NCBI GenBank assembly: GCA_046349085.1
Contig: JAXMDA010000010.1
Span: 1 to 64,000 of the forward strand
DNA length: 64,000 nucleotides
From: JAJXWB01 sp046349085
GTDB lineage: Bacteria; Pseudomonadota; Alphaproteobacteria; Rhizobiales; Beijerinckiaceae
Direction: 5' to 3'
The notes under the pieces are model-generated. The model saw only the letters and a program-made list of their open reading frames with translations, made no database searches and was not told where the DNA came from. A program made the position numbers and the translations under genes. Shown here piece after piece: positions 25,898 to 35,216 of this stretch (the stretch's first letter is position 1; the number at the start of each line of letters is the position of its first letter).

Positions 25898-26869
25898 ATG
25901 ACTCGCATCGCCATCGTCGACGACTATCAGAACATCGCCCTCGCCCTTGCCGACTGGAAAAGCATACCCGGCGCCGAATTCACCGTTTTCGACAAGCCCT
26001 TCGCCAGCGAGGAGGAAACGGTCGAGAAGCTGAAGGACTTCGAAATCGTCAGCACGATGCGCGAGCGCATGGAATGGCCGGCGAGCCTGTTCGCGCGGTT
26101 GCCGAAGCTGAAGCTGCTCTGCGTCACCGGCCTGCATCAGCGCCTGCTCGATCAGGGCGCGGCGACGAAATACGGCGTCGTCGTCTCGCATACGTCCGCA
26201 GGCGCCTCCGTGCCGGCGACGGTCGAGCTCTGCCTCGCGCTCATCCTCGCGGGCGCGCGCAACGTGGCGCGCGAGGACCGCGACATGCGCGGCGGCGGCT
26301 GGCAGTCGGGCCTCGGCATGACGCTGCACGGCCGCCGTCTCGGCGTCGTCGGTCTCGGCCGTATCGGCGCGCGCGTGGCGGCGCTCGCCAAGGCGATGGG
26401 CATGGAGCTTGTCGCGTGGAGCCCGAACATGACGGCCGAGACCGCCGCCGCGCATGGCGCTGATCTGGTCGACAAGGAGACGCTGTTCCGCACGAGCGAT
26501 GTCGTCAGCCTGCATCTCGTGCTCGGCGAGCGCTCGAGGCACATTGTCGGCGCGCGCGAATTCGATCAGATGCAGGCGCACGCCGTTCTGGTGAACACGT
26601 CGCGCGGCCCGCTGGTCGACGAGGCGGCGCTGATCGCGGCGCTGCATGCGCGAAAAATCGCCTGCGCGGCGCTGGACGTCTACGACGTCGAGCCGCTGCC
26701 GAAGGATCATCCCTTGCGCGGTCTCGACAATGTCGTCCTCTCGCCGCATCAGGGCTTCGTCACGCAGGACGTCTATTCGACCTGGTACGGCGACACGGTT
26801 GAAAACATCCGCGCCTTTCTTGCTGGCGCGCCGATCCGCATTCTCAATGCGGATGTGGCGAAAAGATAA
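25898..26869 (+). CDS. D-2-hydroxyacid dehydrogenase family protein
   Basis: A 323-residue NAD(P)-dependent oxidoreductase of the SerA/D-lactate-dehydrogenase superfamily. The nucleotide-binding motif is VGLGRIGARVA (GxGxxG), the substrate-binding Arg lies in VNTSRGPLVDE, the catalytic Glu in DVYDVEPLP and the catalytic His in LSPHQGFVT. The C-terminal ACT domain of SerA is absent. It follows the SoxYZ-like gene after a single base and is convergent with msrQ. Substrate cannot be told. Confidence 0.88.
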   Translation: MTRIAIVDDYQNIALALADWKSIPGAEFTVFDKPFASEEETVEKLKDFEIVSTMRERMEWPASLFARLPKLKLLCVTGLHQRLLDQGAATKYGVVVSHTSAGASVPATVELCLALILAGARNVAREDRDMRGGGWQSGLGMTLHGRRLGVVGLGRIGARVAALAKAMGMELVAWSPNMTAETAAAHGADLVDKETLFRTSDVVSLHLVLGERSRHIVGAREFDQMQAHAVLVNTSRGPLVDEAALIAALHARKIACAALDVYDVEPLPKDHPLRGLDNVVLSPHQGFVTQDVYSTWYGDTVENIRAFLAGAPIRILNADVAKR

Positions 26870-26881
26870 GGGCGGCCGCCG

Positions 26882-27835
26882 TCAGGTCGATTGCGCGCGG
26901 CTGAGCGAGGCTCTGGCGTCGCGCGCCTGCGGCCGCTTCCATCGCGCGACAAGGCTTGCGAGAGCGAAAGCAATTCCGACCGCCATCGGCGCCCAGCACG
27001 GGCGCACGCCCAGCTCGAGGCTGAAATCGGCCGATATCAGCGCATCGAACGGCGCGCCTTTGGCCAGCGCATACCAGCCGGCCTCGGCCAGCGCGACGAG
27101 CGCCGCCGCCGCCGCCGCCAGCGCCAGCGCGAGCGCCGGCGTCAGCGCGCGGCCGAAGCGGCGCGGCAGGCGCATGAAGCCAAGCAGCGCGAATATGCCG
27201 GCCATGGCCGTGGGCTCCGTCACATCGAGCTTCGACTGCATGAAGAAATGCGCGAGCCCGAGCAGCGTGATGGCGTAGACGAGCCGGTGCAGGCGCTTCC
27301 ATTTGTCCGCGCCGAGGCGCCGCACCGCGCCGTCGGTCGAGGTCGCGGCGAGCGCGGCCAGCATGAGCAAGGCGATCGCGCCGATCAGAAGATAGATGCG
27401 CGCGAAAAGCTCGTGCGCGACCACGGACAGGTTGAAGGACTTGTCGGCGACGAAGGCGACGAAATGCGCGATCATCCAGACGAAGACGGACACGCCGAGA
27501 ATGCGTCGCGCCGCGACCAGGCGCGGCTGGCGCACAAGCTCGATGAGCGGCGTGATCGCGAGCGTCGCCGCAAGCAGCCGGATCGCCCACAGGCCTGTCA
27601 CATGCGACACTTCCGTCAGCGGCCGCGGCCCGAGATCGCCGGTCGCGATGCGCCACAGCAGCGGCAGGGCGGGCAGAATGGCGATCGCGAGCGCTAGCGT
27701 TCGCAGCGCGGAGAAGGCGCCGGTGCGGTCGCGCCAAAGCGCCAGCGACGAAGGTTTGCTGATGGACGAGGTCACGCGGCTATCTACGCTGAAAGCGCGG
27801 GTCTGGCGCGTCAAGTTTGACCTTGTGCCGCTCAA
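26882..27835 (-). CDS. msrQ: MsrQ (YedZ) haem-binding membrane subunit
   Basis: MsrQ passes electrons from the quinone pool to the periplasmic methionine-sulfoxide reductase MsrP. The protein has six or more membrane helices and the ferric-reductase-like haem histidines, seen in EVSHVTGLW, WMIAHFVAF and KRLHRLVYA...LAHFF. It carries an unusual C-terminal extension with an extra hydrophobic stretch (about residues 230-300). No msrP is adjacent. The start is uncertain: a TTG at 27835 is given here, and a GTG at 27775 would shorten it by 20 residues. Confidence 0.75.
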   Translation of the reverse strand: MSGTRSNLTRQTRAFSVDSRVTSSISKPSSLALWRDRTGAFSALRTLALAIAILPALPLLWRIATGDLGPRPLTEVSHVTGLWAIRLLAATLAITPLIELVRQPRLVAARRILGVSVFVWMIAHFVAFVADKSFNLSVVAHELFARIYLLIGAIALLMLAALAATSTDGAVRRLGADKWKRLHRLVYAITLLGLAHFFMQSKLDVTEPTAMAGIFALLGFMRLPRRFGRALTPALALALAAAAAALVALAEAGWYALAKGAPFDALISADFSLELGVRPCWAPMAVGIAFALASLVARWKRPQARDARASLSRAQST

Positions 27836-27892
27836 TTTCGCGTGATCCTGTCGCCTGCATCGGACGCCCGGCTCGAAGGCGCGGAGGAAACG

Positions 27893-29230
27893 ATGACAGA
27901 TTTACGGACGGCGACCGCCTTGCGCGCGGAAACATCGCGCAAGATCGCGCGCAGGCTCATTCCGTTCCTCATCGTCTGCTATTTCATATCGTATCTCGAT
28001 CGCGTGAACCTCGGCTTCGCGGCGCTCACCTTCCGCCAAGACCTCAGCCTTTCGGCAGAAGTCTTCGGGCTCGGCGCCGGCATTTTCTTCCTCGGCTATT
28101 TCCTGTTCGAAGTGCCGTCCAACCTTCTCCTCGAGAAAGTCGGCGCGCGCGTGTGGATCGCGCGCATCATGATCACCTGGGGCCTGATCTCGGCGGCCAT
28201 GGCGCTGGTGAAGGGCGAGACGAGCTTCTACTTCGTCCGCTTCCTGCTCGGCCTTGCCGAAGCCGGCTTCTTCCCCGGCATCATCCTCTATCTGACCTAT
28301 TGGTACACCGCGGCCGAGCGCGCCAAGGTGGTGGGCATGTTCATGGTCGCCGTGCCGCTGTCCTCTGCCATCGGCGCGCCGCTGTCGAGCTGGATTCTCA
28401 ACGCGTTCACGGGCGTCGGCGGGCTCGCCTCCTGGCAATGGCTATTCATCATCGAGGCGTTGCCGGCCGTCGTCATGGGCTTTGTCGTCTTCTTCTATCT
28501 CGACGACGGCCCGGCCGACGCAAAATGGCTGACGGCGGAGGAAAGGCAGGCGGTCATCGCGCATCTCGAAGGCGAACGCGCGAGCCGCGAGGCGATCCGC
28601 AAGTTCTCGCTCGGCGAGGCGCTGTCGCATCCGCGCGTCATCGGTCTTGCGCTCGTCTATTTCGGCATCGTCACCGGCCTCTACGGCTTCGGCTTCTGGG
28701 CGCCGCAGATCGTCAAGGCCTTCGGCCTCACCATCGCGCAGACCGGCTGGGTCGTCGCCATTCCCTTCGTCGCCGGCGCGGCGGTCATGGTTCCCTGGAC
28801 GCATCATTCGGACGCGACGCGCGAACGCGTGTGGCACGTCGCGCTGCCGGCCTTCCTCGGCGGCCTCGGGCTGATCGTCGGCTCGTATCTCTCCTCGCCG
28901 CTGCTCGCCATGATCGCGCTGACCCTGGGGTCCGTGGGCACGTTCGCGGCTCTGCCGACCTTCTGGACCCTGCCCACCGCGCTGCTCACCGGCACGGCGG
29001 CGGCCGGCGGCATCGCGCTCATCAACGCCATCGGCAATGTCGGCGGCTTCGTCGGGCCCTATCTCGTCGGCTGGATCAAGGACAATGCGCTCGCCATGAA
29101 GATCGTCGCCGATCAGGCCGGGGCCAACGCCCTGTCCATCGCCGTCATCGGCGGCTTCATGATCGCGGCGGGCGTGCTTACGCTCGCGCTCGGCCACGAT
29201 CCGGCGCTGGAAGAGGGCGCGCACAAGTAA
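27893..29230 (+). CDS. MFS transporter, anion:cation symporter (ACS) family
   Basis: A 445-residue permease with 12 predicted helices. The helix-1 block FISYLDRVNLGFAAL and the first-half motif FFPGIILYLTYWY are typical of the ACS family, whose members take up organic anions such as tartrate, phthalate, galactonate or glucarate. GGAGGAAACG precedes the ATG at 27893. No catabolic genes sit beside it, so the substrate is unknown. Confidence 0.9.
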   Translation: MTDLRTATALRAETSRKIARRLIPFLIVCYFISYLDRVNLGFAALTFRQDLSLSAEVFGLGAGIFFLGYFLFEVPSNLLLEKVGARVWIARIMITWGLISAAMALVKGETSFYFVRFLLGLAEAGFFPGIILYLTYWYTAAERAKVVGMFMVAVPLSSAIGAPLSSWILNAFTGVGGLASWQWLFIIEALPAVVMGFVVFFYLDDGPADAKWLTAEERQAVIAHLEGERASREAIRKFSLGEALSHPRVIGLALVYFGIVTGLYGFGFWAPQIVKAFGLTIAQTGWVVAIPFVAGAAVMVPWTHHSDATRERVWHVALPAFLGGLGLIVGSYLSSPLLAMIALTLGSVGTFAALPTFWTLPTALLTGTAAAGGIALINAIGNVGGFVGPYLVGWIKDNALAMKIVADQAGANALSIAVIGGFMIAAGVLTLALGHDPALEEGAHK

Positions 29231-29282
29231 CAGCGCGCAAAGGGTTGCGATTGTCGTGGCGATGGGCCAAACCCGCCCCGCC

Positions 29283-31109
29283 ATGGCCCCGCCGCTCCTG
29301 CACCTTCAGAATATCGCGCTGACGCTCGGCGGCGCGCCGCTGCTTTCGGGCGCCGAGCTTGCGGTCGAGCCGGGCGACCGGCTCTGCCTCGTCGGCCGCA
29401 ACGGCTCGGGCAAGTCGACGCTGCTGAAGATCGCGGCAGGCCTCATCGAAGCCGATGGCGGAACGCGCTTCGTCCAGCCCGGCGCGACCATCCGCTACCT
29501 GCCGCAGGAGCCGGATTTCGAGGGCTTCGCGACGACGCTGGCCTATGCGGAAGCCGGCCTCGGTCCGACCGACGATCCCCACCGCGCCCGCTATCTGCTC
29601 GAACGTCTCGGCCTCACCGGCGAGGAAGACCCGGCCAAGCTCTCCGGCGGCGAGGCGCGCCGCGCGGCGCTCGCCCGCACGCTCGCGCCCGATCCCGACA
29701 TTCTGCTGCTCGACGAGCCGACCAATCATCTCGACCTGCCGGCGATCGAATGGCTGGAGGAGGAACTTTCCGCCGTGCGCGGCGCGCTGGTGCTCATCAG
29801 CCACGACCGGCGCTTTCTGCAGGATCTCACGCGCGCCACCGTCTGGCTGGATCGCGGAACGACGCGCCGCCTCGACCGCGGCTTCGGCGATTTCGAGGCC
29901 TGGCGCGACAAGGTTCTGGAGGAGGAAGAGGCGGCCGCCCACAAGCTCGACCGCAAGATCGTCGCCGAAGAACATTGGGTGCGCTACGGCGTCTCGGGCC
30001 GGCGCAAGCGCAACATGCGCCGCATGGCCGAGCTCGGCGAGCTGCGCCGCGCCCGGCGCGAGGCGCGCCGCGCCGAAGGAAACGTGCAATTGCAGGTGAG
30101 CGAAGCCCAGTTGTCCGGCAAGCTCGTCATCGACGCGGAAGGCCTGTGCAAGAGCTTCGGCGAGCGGCCGATCGTGAAGAACCTGTCGCTGCGCGTGCTG
30201 CGCGGCGACCGGCTTGGCCTCGTCGGCGCCAATGGCGCGGGCAAGACGACGCTGGTCAATCTCCTGACCGGCAAGCTCGAACCCGACGCGGGCCGCGTGC
30301 GGCTCGGCGCCAATGTCGAGATGGCCGCGCTCGACCAGTCCCGCGCCGCACTCGATCCTGCCGACGCCGTCGCCAATTTCCTCACCGGCGGCGGCGGCGA
30401 CTGGATCGAGATCGCCGGCAAGAAGAAGCATGTCGTCGGCTACATGCAGGATTTCCTGTTCAGGCCCGAACAGGCGCGCACGCCGGTCTCGCGCCTGTCG
30501 GGCGGCGAGCGGGCGCGCCTCATGCTCGCCCGCGCGCTGGCGTTGCCCTCGAACTTCCTCGTGCTCGACGAACCGACCAACGACCTCGATCTCGAAACGC
30601 TCGATCTCGTCGAGGAAATGCTCGCCGATTATCCCGGCACCGTGCTGGTCGTCAGCCACGACCGCGACTTTCTCGACCGCGTCGCGACCTCGGTGCTGGT
30701 GGCGGAAGGCGAAGGCCGGTGGATCGAATATGCCGGCGGCTATACGGACATGGTCGCCCAGCGCGGCGCCGGCGTCGGCGCGCGCGCGGTGGAAAAGCCC
30801 GCGAGCCGGGAACGCCGGCTTCCGGCCGGCGGCCAGCCGGAGGCCGGCGGTGCCGGCGCGGCCAAGCCGAAACGCAAGCTGAGTTTCAACGAGAAGCACG
30901 CGCTGGAAAATTTGCCCGCCGAAATGGAAAAGCTGCGCGCGATGCGCGAAAAGGCGCAGACGATCCTCGCCGATCCCGATCTCTTCTCCCGCGAGCCCAA
31001 AAAATTCGAGCAGGCCTCCGCGGCGCTGACGAAGATCGAGACGGACCTCGCCGCGGCCGAAGACCGCTGGCTGGAGCTCGAAATGCTGCGCGAGGAGCTG
31101 GAGGGCTGA
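29283..31109 (+). CDS. ABC-F ATPase, Uup-like
   Basis: A cytoplasmic ABC-F protein with two ATPase domains and no membrane part; such proteins act on the ribosome or, for Uup, on DNA transposition and translation. Walker A motifs are GRNGSGKS and GANGAGKT, the signatures LSGGEARR and LSGGERAR, and the Walker B motifs end in DEPTNHLD and DEPTNDLD. A charged coiled-coil C-terminal domain (last 80 residues) is Uup-like. Start uncertain among GTG 29256, ATG 29262 and ATG 29283; the last matches the domain start best. Confidence 0.9.
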   Translation: MAPPLLHLQNIALTLGGAPLLSGAELAVEPGDRLCLVGRNGSGKSTLLKIAAGLIEADGGTRFVQPGATIRYLPQEPDFEGFATTLAYAEAGLGPTDDPHRARYLLERLGLTGEEDPAKLSGGEARRAALARTLAPDPDILLLDEPTNHLDLPAIEWLEEELSAVRGALVLISHDRRFLQDLTRATVWLDRGTTRRLDRGFGDFEAWRDKVLEEEEAAAHKLDRKIVAEEHWVRYGVSGRRKRNMRRMAELGELRRARREARRAEGNVQLQVSEAQLSGKLVIDAEGLCKSFGERPIVKNLSLRVLRGDRLGLVGANGAGKTTLVNLLTGKLEPDAGRVRLGANVEMAALDQSRAALDPADAVANFLTGGGGDWIEIAGKKKHVVGYMQDFLFRPEQARTPVSRLSGGERARLMLARALALPSNFLVLDEPTNDLDLETLDLVEEMLADYPGTVLVVSHDRDFLDRVATSVLVAEGEGRWIEYAGGYTDMVAQRGAGVGARAVEKPASRERRLPAGGQPEAGGAGAAKPKRKLSFNEKHALENLPAEMEKLRAMREKAQTILADPDLFSREPKKFEQASAALTKIETDLAAAEDRWLELEMLREELEG

Positions 31110-31115
31110 ACGCGC

Positions 31116-31538
31116 CTATTCGCGCGCCTCGAAGTCCTCGCAGGACTGGTCGAAGGCCGACAGCGCGTCGGCCAGGTAGTCGGGCAGGAGCGGAACGCCG
31201 AGCAGATAGGCGGCGGTCGGCCCCTCGCGCCGCCGGGCGGCCTCGGCCACGGCGGAGCGCCAGTCGTCCGCCTCGAAATCCCCGCGCCCGATCCAGGCGA
31301 GCGCCACCAGCGCGTCCCGCTCGTCGGCGTCGAGCGCTTCGATGAATTGCGTGAGTTCGCGCCGCGTCGGCCGATCGGCGGCGCTGGTGAGCGCGACGGC
31401 CTCGCGGTCGTCGGCAGGGTTGGAGGCGTCGGGGCCCACGCCCTCGTCCTGCGCCGCGAGCGCCCGGCTCATGGTCGCGACGAAGCACACCTTGTCGACG
31501 GCGATTTCGGGCATGTCGGGTTCGTTTTCGCGTTTCAT
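31116..31538 (-). CDS. DUF3775-family protein
   Basis: A 140-residue acidic cytoplasmic protein. It shows the features I associate with DUF3775: an MPEIAVDKVCF-like opening, SNPADD, a FIEALDADERDALVALAWIGRGD helix pair and a C-terminal helical part with YLLG-x-PLLPDYL. Function unknown. It is convergent with the ABC-F gene (6-base gap). An ATG at 31514 is an alternative start. Confidence 0.65.
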   Translation of the reverse strand: MKRENEPDMPEIAVDKVCFVATMSRALAAQDEGVGPDASNPADDREAVALTSAADRPTRRELTQFIEALDADERDALVALAWIGRGDFEADDWRSAVAEAARRREGPTAAYLLGVPLLPDYLADALSAFDQSCEDFEARE

Positions 31539-31567
31539 GGGCCTGTCCCTCGGTCTGGCGCAAGCTG

Positions 31568-33466
31568 GTGCAGCCCGACAACGCGCCGGGCCGGATTAAG
31601 GTTCAGCGCCATTTCGCCCTTGTTCCCGCCCCGTTCAGGTCCTACGGCTACGCGGAAGAAAGCGGAGCTGGCGGTTTTTTGTCCGAACAGGCCGATACGC
31701 GGCCGGCGAGTAGTTTTGCCATCCTTCGCCGGCTCTTGATGGATCACGGCCGGCGCTACGGCGTCGCCTATGTCGCCGCGCTCGTCTTCATGTGCGTCGG
31801 CTCGGCGGCGACCGCGCTCGTCGCCTACCTGCTCAAGCCCGTGCTCAATCAGATGGTCGAGCCCGACGGCCTGAAGGCCATGCGCGTACTCTCCTTCGCT
31901 GTCGCCGGGCTTTTCGCGGTGCGCGGCCTTGCCTCGTATTTTTCGCAGGTCCTGCTGGCGCGCACCGGCGCGCGCATCGTCGCCGGCCTGCAGATGCGCC
32001 TGTTCGACCGGTTGCTGGATCAGGACGTCGCCTTCCTGCGCGACACCCATTCCTCCGACATGCTGGCGCGCGTCACCATCGCGGCGTCGGGCGTGCGCGA
32101 CACGCTGCAGGTCATGACGACCTCGGTCGGGCGGGACGCGGCGACCCTGTTCTGCCTCGTCGTCGTCATGTTCGTGCAGGACACCGCGCTCGCGCTGATC
32201 GCGGTCGCCGCCATGCCGCTCGCGGGCTTCGGCCTGTCGCGGCTCGTCTCCGCCGTCCGGCGCCTGTCGCGCCGCTCCTTCGACGGCTCCGCGCGGGTGA
32301 TGCAGACGCTGCAGGAGACGTTGCAGGGCATCGGCGTCGTCAAGGCGTTCAATCTCGAGAACGAAATGCGCGCGCGCATGGGCGCGTCGGTCGGCGAGGT
32401 CGCGCGCGCCGCCGACCGCGCCGCCGTGCGCATGGCGCTGGCGAGCCCGATCGCCGACTTCATCGCCGGCCTCGCCATCGCCGTCATCCTGTTCTACGGC
32501 GCCTGGCGCGTGACGGTGGCGAGCGCCGACGCCGGCGCCTTCTTCTCCTTCGTCGTCGCCATGCTGATGGCCTACGAGCCCGGCAAGCGACTCGCGCGCG
32601 TGCATCTGGAAATGCAGGCGGGCATCGACCAGGCGCGCATGATCTACGACATTCTCGATACGCCCGCGAGCGAAGCGCCGCGCTCCGGCCAGCCCTCCTT
32701 GCGCGTGAGCGCGGGCCGCATCGAATATATGGATGTCGGCTTTTCCTATCGCCGCGACGAGCCCGCGCTCGACGATTTGAGCCTGGTCTTCGAACCCGGC
32801 AAGACCACCGCGCTGGTCGGCGTGTCCGGCGCCGGCAAGTCGACAATCGTCGCGCTGCTGCTGCGCTTCTACAAGCCGCAGGCCGGCGCCATCTTCATCG
32901 ACGCGCAGGACATTGCCGGCGTGGAATTGCGCTCCCTGCGCGAGAACATCGCCTATGTGCCGCAGGATGTCTTCCTGTTCCGCGGCACGATCCGCGACAA
33001 CATCGCGCTCGGCCGCATCGGCGCGACGCAGCAGGAAATCGAACTCGCGGCGGCCCGCGCCAATGCCGGAGATTTCATCCGCGCCTTCCGCAACGGTTAC
33101 GGCACGGATGTCGGCGAACTCGGGCAGAACCTGTCGGGCGGCCAGAAGCAGCGCATCGCCATCGCCCGCGCCATGCTGAAGGATGCGCCGATCCTCGTGC
33201 TCGACGAGCCGACCGCCGCGCTCGATTCCGAGAGCGAGCGCGAGGTGCGCAAGGCGCTCGACGAATTGCGCAGCGGCCGCACGACCATCGTCATCGCGCA
33301 TCGCCTGGAGACGATCCTGTCGGCGGACGCCATCTGCGTGATCGACAGGGGACGCCTGGTGGCGCGCGGCGCGCACGCCGAGCTTTTCGCGCGCGAGCCC
33401 GCCTATCGCGCGCTGGTGGAGGCGCAGTTCGGCGAGGATGCGTCGGCGAAGGCCGCGGGCGAATGA
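31568..33466 (+). CDS. ABC exporter, MsbA-like (membrane domain fused to ATPase)
   Basis: A half-transporter that would act as a homodimer: six membrane helices (about residues 65-330) followed by an ATPase domain with Walker A GVSGAGKS, signature LSGGQKQR, Walker B ILVLDEPTAALD and the H-loop in IAHRLETIL. It resembles lipid A flippase MsbA and related lipid or peptide exporters. The start is unclear: GTG 31568 is the longest form, while TTG 31679 or ATG 31739 would remove a poorly conserved N-terminus. kdsB, another LPS-core gene, lies 1 kb downstream on the other strand. Confidence 0.85.
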   Translation: MQPDNAPGRIKVQRHFALVPAPFRSYGYAEESGAGGFLSEQADTRPASSFAILRRLLMDHGRRYGVAYVAALVFMCVGSAATALVAYLLKPVLNQMVEPDGLKAMRVLSFAVAGLFAVRGLASYFSQVLLARTGARIVAGLQMRLFDRLLDQDVAFLRDTHSSDMLARVTIAASGVRDTLQVMTTSVGRDAATLFCLVVVMFVQDTALALIAVAAMPLAGFGLSRLVSAVRRLSRRSFDGSARVMQTLQETLQGIGVVKAFNLENEMRARMGASVGEVARAADRAAVRMALASPIADFIAGLAIAVILFYGAWRVTVASADAGAFFSFVVAMLMAYEPGKRLARVHLEMQAGIDQARMIYDILDTPASEAPRSGQPSLRVSAGRIEYMDVGFSYRRDEPALDDLSLVFEPGKTTALVGVSGAGKSTIVALLLRFYKPQAGAIFIDAQDIAGVELRSLRENIAYVPQDVFLFRGTIRDNIALGRIGATQQEIELAAARANAGDFIRAFRNGYGTDVGELGQNLSGGQKQRIAIARAMLKDAPILVLDEPTAALDSESEREVRKALDELRSGRTTIVIAHRLETILSADAICVIDRGRLVARGAHAELFAREPAYRALVEAQFGEDASAKAAGE

Positions 33467-33473
33467 CGGACCG

Positions 33474-34331
33474 TCAACCCGCCTTCTTCTGCGCCTCGAT
33501 GCGGAAGGGATGGGCGGGATAGACGCCGAGAATGCGCACTTCCTTGGAGAAGAATTCCAGTTCCTCGAGCGCCAGTTTCAGCGGGCGGTCGTCGGGATGG
33601 CCGTCGACGTCGGCCAGAAATTGCGTCGCCGTGAACTCGCCCTCCAGCATGTAGCTTTCGAGCTTGGTCATGTTCACGCCGTTGGTGGCGAAGCCGCCGA
33701 GCGCCTTGTAGAGCGCGGCAGGCACGTTGCGCACGCGGAAGACGAAGGACGTGACGGTCGGGCCGTTGCGCGGCGCGCACCAGTCCGGCTGTTTCGAGAG
33801 AATGACGAAGCGCGTGGTGTTGTGCGCGGCGTCCTCGACGTTGTCCGCGAGGATTTCGAGGTCGTAGATGGACGCGGCCATCTTCGGCGCGAGCGCGGCG
33901 CGCGTCGGATTTTGCCATTCCGCCACCTGCCGCGCCGCGCCCGCCGTATCGCCGAAGACATGCGCCTTCAGCCCGTAGCGCCGGATGATCTTGCGGCACT
34001 GCCCGAGCGCGTGGATATGGCTGTAGACATCCGTCAGCCCGTCGATGGCGGCGCCTTTGGGCGCCATGAGCTGGAAGTGGATCGGCAAGAAATATTCGCC
34101 GACGATATGCAGCCCGGAGATCGGCAGGAACTGGTGGATGTCCGCCACCCGGCCGGCGAGCGAATTCTCGATCGGGATCATCCCGAGCGCGGCCGCGCCC
34201 TCGGAAATGGCGGCGAGCGCATCCTCGAAGGTCGGGCAGGCCAGAGGCTCCATGTCCGGGAAGACATCGGCGCAGGCGATATGCGAATTGGCGCCGGGCT
34301 CTCCCTGATAGGCGATTTTCGGTCTGCTCAT
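33474..34331 (-). CDS. pheA: Prephenate dehydratase
   Basis: Converts prephenate to phenylpyruvate in phenylalanine synthesis. The 285-residue protein is the monofunctional form: catalytic domain with IAYQGEPGANSH, PIENSLAGRV and the TRF motif (NTTRFV) holding the catalytic Thr, then a C-terminal ACT domain (from about residue 195; usual ESRP is LESY here) for phenylalanine feedback. It overlaps kdsB by 4 bases (ATGA) and is expressed from the kdsB promoter. Confidence 0.95.
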   Translation of the reverse strand: MSRPKIAYQGEPGANSHIACADVFPDMEPLACPTFEDALAAISEGAAALGMIPIENSLAGRVADIHQFLPISGLHIVGEYFLPIHFQLMAPKGAAIDGLTDVYSHIHALGQCRKIIRRYGLKAHVFGDTAGAARQVAEWQNPTRAALAPKMAASIYDLEILADNVEDAAHNTTRFVILSKQPDWCAPRNGPTVTSFVFRVRNVPAALYKALGGFATNGVNMTKLESYMLEGEFTATQFLADVDGHPDDRPLKLALEELEFFSKEVRILGVYPAHPFRIEAQKKAG

Positions 34332-35071
34332 TCCGTCTGGCCTTCTCCGGCGAACGCCGCGCGCACCCGCGCGAGGTCGGCGGGCGTGTCTACACCGCGA
34401 GCGGCCTTCTGGACCAGAGCCAGATCAATCCGCATCCCGGCTTCCAGCGCGCGCAATTGCTCCAGCCGCTCGCGCCGTTCGAGCGGGGCGGGCGGCAGCG
34501 CCACGAAACGGGCGAGCGCGGCCCGGCGATAGGCGTAGAGGCCGACGTGGCGCAGGAGCGGCCCTTCGCCCCAGGGGATCGGCGCCCGCGAAAAATACAG
34601 GGCGCGCAAGCGGCCGGGGGCGACCTGCGCCGCCGCGACCTTGACGGCGTTCGGGTCGTCGCGCTCGCCGGGGCCGGCGGGCGCGCAGAGCGTGCCGATG
34701 TCCACGGCCCGATCGTCCATGAGGGCGACCGCCGCCCGGATCGCCTCGGGTTCGACCAGCGGCTCGTCGCCCTGCACGTTGACCGCGAGGTCGTGGGCGC
34801 CGGCCGGGTCGATTTTGGCCAGCGCCTCGGCGATCCGGTCCGAGCCCGAGGCATGGGCCGGCGCGGTCATGATCGCCCGCCCGCCCGCGGCCGTCACCGC
34901 CGCGGCGATCCCGGGCGCGTCGGTGGCGACGACGACGGGCCCGACCTCCGCGGCGACCGCCCGCTCCCACACGCGCACGATCATCGGCTTGCCGGCTATG
35001 TCGGCGAGCGCCTTGGCGGGCAGGCGCTGCGAGGCGAGCCGCGCGGGAATGAGGATGATCGGATGCGACAT
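34328..35071 (-). CDS. kdsB: 3-deoxy-manno-octulosonate cytidylyltransferase
   Basis: Activates Kdo as CMP-Kdo for lipopolysaccharide core synthesis. The 247-residue enzyme has the nucleotide-binding IPARLASQRLPAK motif at the N-terminus, VQGDEPL with the metal-binding Asp and the IDT-like specificity region near the C-terminus. ATG at 35071 gives the family N-terminus. kdsB-pheA is a known alphaproteobacterial pair; the genes share a 4-base overlap. Confidence 0.95.
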   Translation of the reverse strand: MSHPIILIPARLASQRLPAKALADIAGKPMIVRVWERAVAAEVGPVVVATDAPGIAAAVTAAGGRAIMTAPAHASGSDRIAEALAKIDPAGAHDLAVNVQGDEPLVEPEAIRAAVALMDDRAVDIGTLCAPAGPGERDDPNAVKVAAAQVAPGRLRALYFSRAPIPWGEGPLLRHVGLYAYRRAALARFVALPPAPLERRERLEQLRALEAGMRIDLALVQKAARGVDTPADLARVRAAFAGEGQTE

Positions 35072-35102
35072 GCAGGCGGCGGAAAGTCGAAGAAAGCGGC
35101 TG

Positions 35103-35131
35103 GTTATAGGCTGTTGCCAAGGCGCGGGCAA
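35103..35131 (-). promoter_or_regulatory. Promoter of kdsB-pheA
   Basis: On the minus strand TTGCCC, 17 bases, TATAAC, about 32 bases before the kdsB ATG. It lies in the divergent gap with cycM. Confidence 0.55.
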
Positions 35132-35216
35132 AACGGGTAATCAGCAATCGCGCCGTCGCCCGCAAATGCGGACGGACGAAGCGAACAATCAGCGCACGGA
35201 TCGGAGCGCCGCTCAT

